Assembly (NCBI GenBank): GCA_030536555.1
Contig: JAUNPU010000001.1
Location: 171,814-235,813, forward strand
Length of the DNA: 64,000 nt
From: Eubacteriales bacterium
GTDB taxonomy: Bacteria; Bacillota; Clostridia; Lachnospirales; Lachnospiraceae
Reading direction: 5' to 3'
Part shown: one piece after another, positions 59,114 to 64,000 of the stretch
How positions within the stretch are numbered: the stretch's first letter is position 1
Layout of the letters: every line of letters starts with the position of its first letter
Made by a program: the position numbers and the translations under genes
The notes under the pieces: model-generated
Told to the model about the DNA's origin: nothing
The model's input: the letters and a program-made list of their open reading frames with translations, nothing else
The model's database searches: none

Positions 59114-62038
59114 ATGAGTGAACAGATAGGTGAGGGAGCGAAAAAGAGAATATGTGCAGGTCTGTTGGCTCATGTTGATGCGGGAAAGACAACGCTGTCG
59201 GAGGGAATTCTCTACCTGGGCGGAAGTATCCGGAAGCTGGGAAGAGTGGATAATCGGGATGCGTTTCTGGACACCTATGCGATGGAGCGGGAGCGGGGAA
59301 TCACGATCTTCTCCAAGCAGGCGGTGGTGACGCTGGGGGATACGGAGGTGACACTTCTGGACACACCGGGGCACGTGGACTTCTCGGCGGAGATGGAGCG
59401 GACGCTGCAGGTGCTGGACTATGCCATTCTGGTGGTCAGCGGGGCGGACGGTGTGCAGGGGCATACGGAGACTCTGTGGAGACTTTTGAAGCGCTACCGG
59501 ATTCCGACGTTTCTCTTTATCAATAAGATGGACCAGACCGGCACGGACTGGGAACTGCTGATGGAGGATGTGAGGAAGCATCTGGATGAGAACTGTGTGG
59601 ACTTTGGTGCGCTTGCAGACGCGGAAGCCGGGGATGCCGGGATGGAGCTTTCAGAGCTGTGGGAGACCATTGCTATGAGCGATGAAGGGGCTCTGGAGGA
59701 GTTTCTGGAGACGGGAGTGCTGGGGGATGACACGGTGCGGCGGCTGATTGGGGAGCAGAAGATATTTCCCTGTTATTTCGGTTCGGCGTTAAAGCTTACG
59801 GGAGTGGAGGAGTTCTTAAATGGGCTGCAGCACTGGACCCGGTGTCCGGCGTACCGGGAGAGCTTTGGTGCGAAGGTATTTAAGATTTCCCGCGATGAGC
59901 AGGGGAATCGGATGACTCATATGAAGATCACCGGAGGAAGCCTGAAGGTGAAGGAACTGCTGCGGGTTACGGATGAGGAGGAAGAGAAGGTCAACCAGAT
60001 CCGTATCTATTCCGGTTCGAAGTATGAGCTGGTGCCAGAAGCCACCGAAGGCATGGTCTGTGCGGTGACGGGACCGATGCTGACCCATCCGGGACAGGGA
60101 CTGGGGGAGGAGGCAGAGTCGGAGCTGCCGATCTTAGAGCCGGTGCTGACCTACCAGGTGCTGCTTCCGGAAGGCTGTGACGTACACAAAATGCTTCGAA
60201 ATCTGCGGCAGCTGGAGGAGGAGGAACCGCAGCTTCACATCGTCTGGGACGAGACGCTGCAGGAGATTCAGGCGCAGGTGATGGGCGAGGTGCAGATTGA
60301 GGTGCTGAAGAGTCTGATTGCGGAGCGGTTTGGCGTGGACGTGTCATTTGGCGCCGGAAATATTGTATACAAGGAGACTATTCTGGAGCCGGTGGAGGGC
60401 GTCGGGCATTTTGAGCCTCTGCGCCACTATGCGGAGGTGCACCTTCTGATGGAGCCGGGAGAGCCTGGGAGCGGGCTGGAGTTTGCAGCGCGCTGCAGCG
60501 AGGATGTGCTGGACCGGAACTGGCAGCGGCTGACTCTGACTCATCTGGAGGAGCGGCGGCACCGCGGTGTCCTTGCCGGGGCGGAAATTACGGATATGCG
60601 GATTACACTGATTGCCGGACGGGCGCACCAGAAGCATACGGAAGGCGGCGACTTCCGGCAGGCGACGTACCGGGCGGTGCGTCAGGGACTGCGGGAGGCG
60701 AAATGCCGGCTGCTGGAGCCGTATTATGAGTTCCGGCTGGAGGTGCCGACGGAGTCTGTGGGGCGTGCCATGGCGGACATCGAGCGGATGCAGGGAAGCT
60801 TTGACACGCCGGAGCCGGAGGGCGATATGACGGTGCTGACCGGCAGTGCGCCGGTGGTGAATATGCGGGACTATCAGATGGAGGTCATTTCCTATACCAG
60901 AGGGCGGGGAAGGCTGGCGTGTTCCCTGAAGGGCTATGAGCCCTGTCACAATGAGGAGGAAGTGCTGGAGCGGATCGGGTATGATCCGGAGGCGGATCTG
61001 GACTATCCCACTGGTTCGGTATTCTGCGCCCATGGGGCAGGATTCGTGGTGCCCTGGTATGAGGTGAAGGACTATATGCATGTGGAGAGTCCGCTTGGCG
61101 GGATGCATGAGGATGAGACCGGTGATGGGACAGAACGTGACGGTGCAGCAAATGGCGGTGCAGGTGGCGGTCGTGGCAGAGGTCCGGGAGCCGGAGGGCG
61201 TGTCGGCGGCTCCGGCATCTCCCAGACGGGCTCCCGTGCAGGCGGCGAACGCTCTTACGGAGCAGATGATAAGGAACTGGAAGCCATATTTACCCGCACC
61301 TACGGGGAGAGCAGGCGCAGACTGCCAAATGAGAGCGGTCCGCGCCGCGTCACCTATGATCCGGGGAAAGCCGGGGCGAGAAGCGGCAGCGGCGGAAAGC
61401 ACGGCAGTGGTGGAAAGTATGGCAGTGGCGGTGAGGTCGGAGGTCGGTCCGGAAGCCGCGGCATGGGCGAACCGTTCGGTCCGAAGCCGGGGTATTTCAA
61501 GGCGCAGCAGGATGACATGGAGGAGTATCTGCTGGTGGACGGCTACAACATTCTCTATGCCTGGGAAGAGCTTCGGGAGCTGATGCAGGTGACCCTGGAC
61601 GGCGCCCGCCATCGACTGATGGACATTCTGTGCAACTATCAGGGGTATAAAAAGTGCAATCTGATTGTGGTCTTTGACGCCTACAAGGTGCCGGGAGGTG
61701 TCGGCAGTGCTCAGGACTACCACAATATTCATGTGGTATACACGAAGGAGGCGGAGACGGCGGACCAGTACATTGAGAAGTTCGCTCACGAGATGGGCAG
61801 AAAGTACCGGGTGACCGTGGCGACCTCTGACGGGCTGGAGCAGCTGATCATTCGCGGTCAGGGCTGTATCCTGATGTCTGCCAGTGACTTAAAGGAGGAT
61901 CTGGTCCGGGTGGGGCAGCAGCTGGAGGAGGCCAAAGGGCGGATGCCAAAGCCGGGGAAGAACTATCTGTTTGCAGGTGTGGAGAAGGATCTGGCGGAGT
62001 ATCTGGAGGCGGTGAGACTGGGGAAGATTGAACCCTGA
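59114..62038 (+). CDS. TetM-like ribosomal GTPase fused to a Rae1/YacP-type NYN nuclease
   Basis: A 974-residue fusion. Residues 1-655 are a complete ribosomal-protection-type translational GTPase: G1 AHVDAGKTT (19-27), G2 RGIT, G3 DTPGHVDF (from D83), G4 NKMD (137-140), and domains II-V up to CHNEEEVLERIGYDP. Residues about 657-800 are a Gly/Ser/Arg-rich linker with GSGGKHGSGGKYGSGG repeats. Residues 803-950 match Rae1/YacP: LLVDGYN (D809), VVFDAYKVPG (D855), EAETADQYIEK (D884) and VATSDGLEQ (D906). D809 and D884 correspond to Asp7 and Asp81 of B. subtilis Rae1, which cuts mRNA in the ribosomal A site. A ribosome-directed GTPase-nuclease is inferred; tetracycline resistance is possible but unproven. 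Confidence 0.88.
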   Translation: MSEQIGEGAKKRICAGLLAHVDAGKTTLSEGILYLGGSIRKLGRVDNRDAFLDTYAMERERGITIFSKQAVVTLGDTEVTLLDTPGHVDFSAEMERTLQVLDYAILVVSGADGVQGHTETLWRLLKRYRIPTFLFINKMDQTGTDWELLMEDVRKHLDENCVDFGALADAEAGDAGMELSELWETIAMSDEGALEEFLETGVLGDDTVRRLIGEQKIFPCYFGSALKLTGVEEFLNGLQHWTRCPAYRESFGAKVFKISRDEQGNRMTHMKITGGSLKVKELLRVTDEEEEKVNQIRIYSGSKYELVPEATEGMVCAVTGPMLTHPGQGLGEEAESELPILEPVLTYQVLLPEGCDVHKMLRNLRQLEEEEPQLHIVWDETLQEIQAQVMGEVQIEVLKSLIAERFGVDVSFGAGNIVYKETILEPVEGVGHFEPLRHYAEVHLLMEPGEPGSGLEFAARCSEDVLDRNWQRLTLTHLEERRHRGVLAGAEITDMRITLIAGRAHQKHTEGGDFRQATYRAVRQGLREAKCRLLEPYYEFRLEVPTESVGRAMADIERMQGSFDTPEPEGDMTVLTGSAPVVNMRDYQMEVISYTRGRGRLACSLKGYEPCHNEEEVLERIGYDPEADLDYPTGSVFCAHGAGFVVPWYEVKDYMHVESPLGGMHEDETGDGTERDGAANGGAGGGRGRGPGAGGRVGGSGISQTGSRAGGERSYGADDKELEAIFTRTYGESRRRLPNESGPRRVTYDPGKAGARSGSGGKHGSGGKYGSGGEVGGRSGSRGMGEPFGPKPGYFKAQQDDMEEYLLVDGYNILYAWEELRELMQVTLDGARHRLMDILCNYQGYKKCNLIVVFDAYKVPGGVGSAQDYHNIHVVYTKEAETADQYIEKFAHEMGRKYRVTVATSDGLEQLIIRGQGCILMSASDLKEDLVRVGQQLEEAKGRMPKPGKNYLFAGVEKDLAEYLEAVRLGKIEP

Positions 62039-62090
62039 GAAGAAAGAGCCTGCCAGATAAAGGATTGGATCAACAAGAATCTGGTATACA

Positions 62091-62249
62091 ATGTATCCTG
62101 TGAGGAAAAGAGCGATACTGGCGGCAGCACTTCCTAAGACAGGTCATGCAGGAATGGATTACGGTATCATTTCGCTGCTGAGTGGAATGACAGCGGTTCT
62201 GTATCTGATTCTGAAACGCAGGAAAGAAGAGAAAAATGAGATAAAATAG
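62091..62249 (+). pseudogene. LPXTG cell-wall-anchor stub (52 codons)
   Basis: An open frame ending in a sortase signal: LPKTG, a hydrophobic stretch (YGIISLLSGMTAVLYLIL) and the positive tail KRRKEEK. No secreted protein body or signal peptide precedes it; a stop lies 10 codons before the ATG. It looks like the 3' remnant of a deleted surface protein gene, ending at a good terminator. Confidence 0.7.
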
Positions 62250-62256
62250 TTATCGG

Positions 62257-62290
62257 TAAGTGGAGAAGCGCAGGCTTCTCCACTTATTTT
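62257..62290 (+). terminator. Terminator hairpin, copy 1 of an identical 34-bp sequence
   Basis: A 13-bp perfect stem (62257-62269 with 62274-62286), loop GCAG, then TTTT. All 34 bp recur at 63398-63431. Confidence 0.85.
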
Positions 62291-62322
62291 ATGGATACCT
62301 AAATAAATATTCTCTAAATTCA

Positions 62323-62351
62323 TTGACACCACCATACGGTACTGTTAAAAT
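62323..62351 (+). promoter_or_regulatory. Promoter of the PD-(D/E)XK gene
   Basis: TTGACA (62323-62328), 17 bp, TAAAAT (62346-62351), 150 bp before the start codon. Confidence 0.6.
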
Positions 62352-62500
62352 ATAAGTATATATCAGGGAAGTTCTAAACCGATTCGGTTGTCAATCCCCA
62401 TATGATTACAATTCAAATATGGCGGAGAGACGACGAAGCAGGGGCAGATTATCCTGCATCTGTACTTCTCTTTCGTCATAGTACGGAAGGAGAAGTGTTA

Positions 62501-63367
62501 ATGAAGAAAAAGCTGGAAGACCTGAATTTATTGGATGATTTTTTGTTTGGTTCGCTGGTGAGCTATCCGGGACTGGGGGTAAAGTTCATCCGACTGCTAT
62601 TGCAGATCATTTTCGGGAGAACGTTCGGAAAGCTGGTTGTACATCCGCAGAAGGTCTACTATGGCAGCGATACGGATAAGCATGGAACACGGCTGGATGT
62701 ATATCTGGAAGAGGAACAGGAAAGTGACTTTACAGCAGAGGAAGATGAGGAGCCGGGCGGTGCTACAATCTATGATGTGGAGCCGGATCAGAACGATAAT
62801 GAGGCGGCGCGGACAGCGCTCCCGAAGCGGATTCGATTCTATCATGCGAAGATTGATGCGCAGAGCTTAAAGTCGGGGGAGACCTATCATGCGCTGAAGA
62901 ACGTGGTCATCATCATAATTACGCCGTATGATCCCTTCGGGATTGACCGTATGGTTTATACGATTCAGAACCGCTGCCGGGAAGAACCGGATATGCTGTA
63001 TGATGACGGCGCGATGACAGTATACCTGTATACGAAAGGGCATAGAGGAAATCCGCCGGAAGAACTGCAAAAGCTGCTCCGCTATATGGAACATACTACA
63101 GAGGAGAACGCTACGACGAAAGAGCTGCAGGATATCCAGCAGATGGTGGAGGTAGTGAAGCGAGACGGGGAGGTGTCGATAGAATATATGAAGATTTATG
63201 AGAGAGAAGAGATGCTGCTGAACAGGGGGCGGCAGGAGGGACGTCGAGAAGGAGAACTCCGAGAGCGGACGAATACAGAGGCGCAGCGATTGCGTGCGGA
63301 CGCAGCGGAGCAGGAGAATGCCCGCCTGCGGGCCGAGCTTGCACGGCTGAAAGCCGGGCAAGTCTGA
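62501..63367 (+). CDS. PD-(D/E)XK nuclease family transposase-like (Rpn/PF12784) protein
   Basis: A 288-residue protein. The N-terminus KLEDLNLLDDFLFGSLVSYPGLG is followed by a nuclease core (KVYYGSDTDKHGTRLDVYLEEE with the catalytic Asp; FYHAKIDAQSLKSGETYHALKNVVIIIITPYDPFG). The C-terminal region is charged (about residues 215-288: GRQEGRREGELRERTN, a coiled coil). Proteins of this group are recombination-promoting nucleases that multiply in Lachnospiraceae genomes. In place of the usual Q-x-K I see AKIDAQ, so activity is uncertain. ATG 62501 follows AAGGAGA. Two identical hairpins bracket the gene. Confidence 0.82.
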   Translation: MKKKLEDLNLLDDFLFGSLVSYPGLGVKFIRLLLQIIFGRTFGKLVVHPQKVYYGSDTDKHGTRLDVYLEEEQESDFTAEEDEEPGGATIYDVEPDQNDNEAARTALPKRIRFYHAKIDAQSLKSGETYHALKNVVIIIITPYDPFGIDRMVYTIQNRCREEPDMLYDDGAMTVYLYTKGHRGNPPEELQKLLRYMEHTTEENATTKELQDIQQMVEVVKRDGEVSIEYMKIYEREEMLLNRGRQEGRREGELRERTNTEAQRLRADAAEQENARLRAELARLKAGQV

Positions 63368-63397
63368 ACATGTGAATGAAGCTGCAAGGTTTGTGGA

Positions 63398-63431
63398 TAA
63401 GTGGAGAAGCGCAGGCTTCTCCACTTATTTT
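63398..63431 (+). terminator. Terminator hairpin, copy 2 of the identical 34-bp sequence
   Basis: Identical over 34 bp to 62257-62290. It terminates the nuclease-like gene and overlaps the stop codon of topB on the other strand. Confidence 0.85.
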
Positions 63432-64000
63432 GTCTCATCAGACCTAAGATTCAGCTTTGCAAATGCATCGGCAAATGCAGAGTTGATGGGTTCTTCGGCT
63501 TCTTTTTTCTGTTTGTTCAGGTAGTTGGCTACATCCCGCCTGGTGACACCCTTGCCTTCTTTCCTGCGTCGCTCCTGGAAGGAGGAGAGCTTTTCCTTGT
63601 AGCCGCAGCGGCAGACGAAGATCTGACCGTCACCCTTGCCGCGCAGTTCCATTTTCTTGTGGCAGTTTGGACAGCGGGCATTGGAGGTGCGGGAAATGGT
63701 TTCCCGATGACCGCATTCCCGGTCCTGACAGACCAGCATCTCGCTGTTTTTGCCTTTGACGGAGAGCATGCGCCTGCCGCAGACCGGACACTTTGTATTG
63801 GTCAGGTTGTCGTGGCGGAACTGTCCCTGCCCGGACTTGATATCGTCAATCAGGGCGGTGGAGTAGCTGCGGATATCGGACATGAATTCGCTGCGGGACA
63901 GAGAACCGGCGGCGATATGTGAGAGCCGCATCTCCCAGTCAGCGGTCAGCTCCGGCTTCTTTAAGTCTTCTGGAACCAGCTCCAGAAGCTGCCTTGCTTT
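63425..64000 (-). CDS. topB: DNA topoisomerase III, C-terminal part (gene continues past the window)
   Basis: The minus-strand frame is open to the end of the window, so about 191 codons of the 3' end are visible. The start of this part reads ELTADWEMRLSHIAAGSLSRSEF, the end of the type IA topoisomerase core. Two zinc-ribbon-like modules follow (CPVCGRRM ... CQDREC and CPNCHKK ... CRC) and a basic tail. TopB relaxes and decatenates single-stranded-containing DNA. It could be a chromosomal or an element-borne copy; the window does not tell. Confidence 0.88.
   Translation of the reverse strand, partial: KARQLLELVPEDLKKPELTADWEMRLSHIAAGSLSRSEFMSDIRSYSTALIDDIKSGQGQFRHDNLTNTKCPVCGRRMLSVKGKNSEMLVCQDRECGHRETISRTSNARCPNCHKKMELRGKGDGQIFVCRCGYKEKLSSFQERRRKEGKGVTRRDVANYLNKQKKEAEEPINSAFADAFAKLNLRSDETK

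Noticed and set aside
59114..62038. Two separate genes merged by a sequencing error
   Set aside because: The linker is a continuous in-frame Gly/Ser/Arg-rich segment with sensible codon use, and no start codon with a ribosome binding site precedes the nuclease domain.

Overview
The window looks like a chromosomal segment of a strictly anaerobic, low-oxygen-tolerance Clostridia species, most probably a gut Lachnospiraceae. The evidence is the gene content (rubrerythrin/rubredoxin, ATPases carrying ferredoxin modules, EFR1 flavodoxin-ferredoxin, anaerobic sulfatase maturase, ATP-dependent PEP carboxykinase, split PurO/PurH-type purine genes, pyrBI), the strong AGGAGG ribosome binding sites, and the many consensus sigma-A promoters with 17-bp spacers. 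TGA is used as a stop codon. Core genes are moderately GC-rich; a few inserts (about 520-1960, 16600-17360 and 24086-24540) are clearly AT-richer. No tRNA, rRNA, CRISPR array, prophage or intact IS element was seen.

Layout. 1-3512: end of a Rieske-type FAD oxidoreductase, an AbiE type IV toxin-antitoxin pair, ogt and a ZIP metal transporter. 3530-8365 (minus strand): oxidative-stress genes (rubredoxin, ferredoxin-rubrerythrin) behind an operon of DUF134 regulator, two NifX-like proteins and two MinD-like ATPases with [4Fe-4S] modules, resembling the orange-protein (ORP) system. 8482-9315: rRNA methyltransferase. 9430-15311: PRD regulator divergent from a complete lactose/cellobiose-type PTS operon (EIIB, EIIC, EIIA, phospho-beta-glucosidase, HPr paralogue). 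15383-22064: lipoprotein, flavin reductase, AT-rich orphan, TauE permease, EFR1, MATE, acylphosphatase and an FMN dehydrogenase. 22180-29269: branched-chain amino acid genes (ilvN, ilvC, LysR regulator, two tandem isopropylmalate-dehydratase-type enzymes), interrupted by a CptIN/ToxIN-like type III toxin-antitoxin locus whose RNA antitoxin can be read directly. 29363-36278: ybaK, SleB-type hydrolase, pectinesterase, pckA, HAD phosphatase, pyrBI. 36634-40605: ABC export-type trio. 40687-43496: ZTP riboswitch, purO, a four-hairpin repeat array, AICAR formyltransferase. 43690-48623: azlCD, hflKC, a cation/proton antiporter. 48638-57308: a LacI-controlled importer with heterodimeric permease and heterodimeric ATPase, a cytoplasmic sulfatase and its radical-SAM maturase. 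57411-64000: AAA-ATPase/nuclease protein, a TetM-like GTPase fused to a Rae1/NYN-type nuclease, an LPXTG stub, a PD-(D/E)XK protein bracketed by two identical hairpins, and the end of topB.

The strongest candidates for new biology are (1) the TetM-like GTPase/Rae1-like nuclease fusion at 59114-62038, which joins a ribosome-remodelling GTPase to a putative ribosome A-site mRNA endonuclease; (2) the ABC importer whose two ATPases carry complementary motif losses, predicting one consensus and one degenerate ATP site, linked to sulfatase and maturase; (3) the four-hairpin array at 41878-42147; (4) the type III toxin-antitoxin locus with two antitoxin RNA repeats; and (5) an operon HPr that keeps His15 but has lost the regulatory Ser46.
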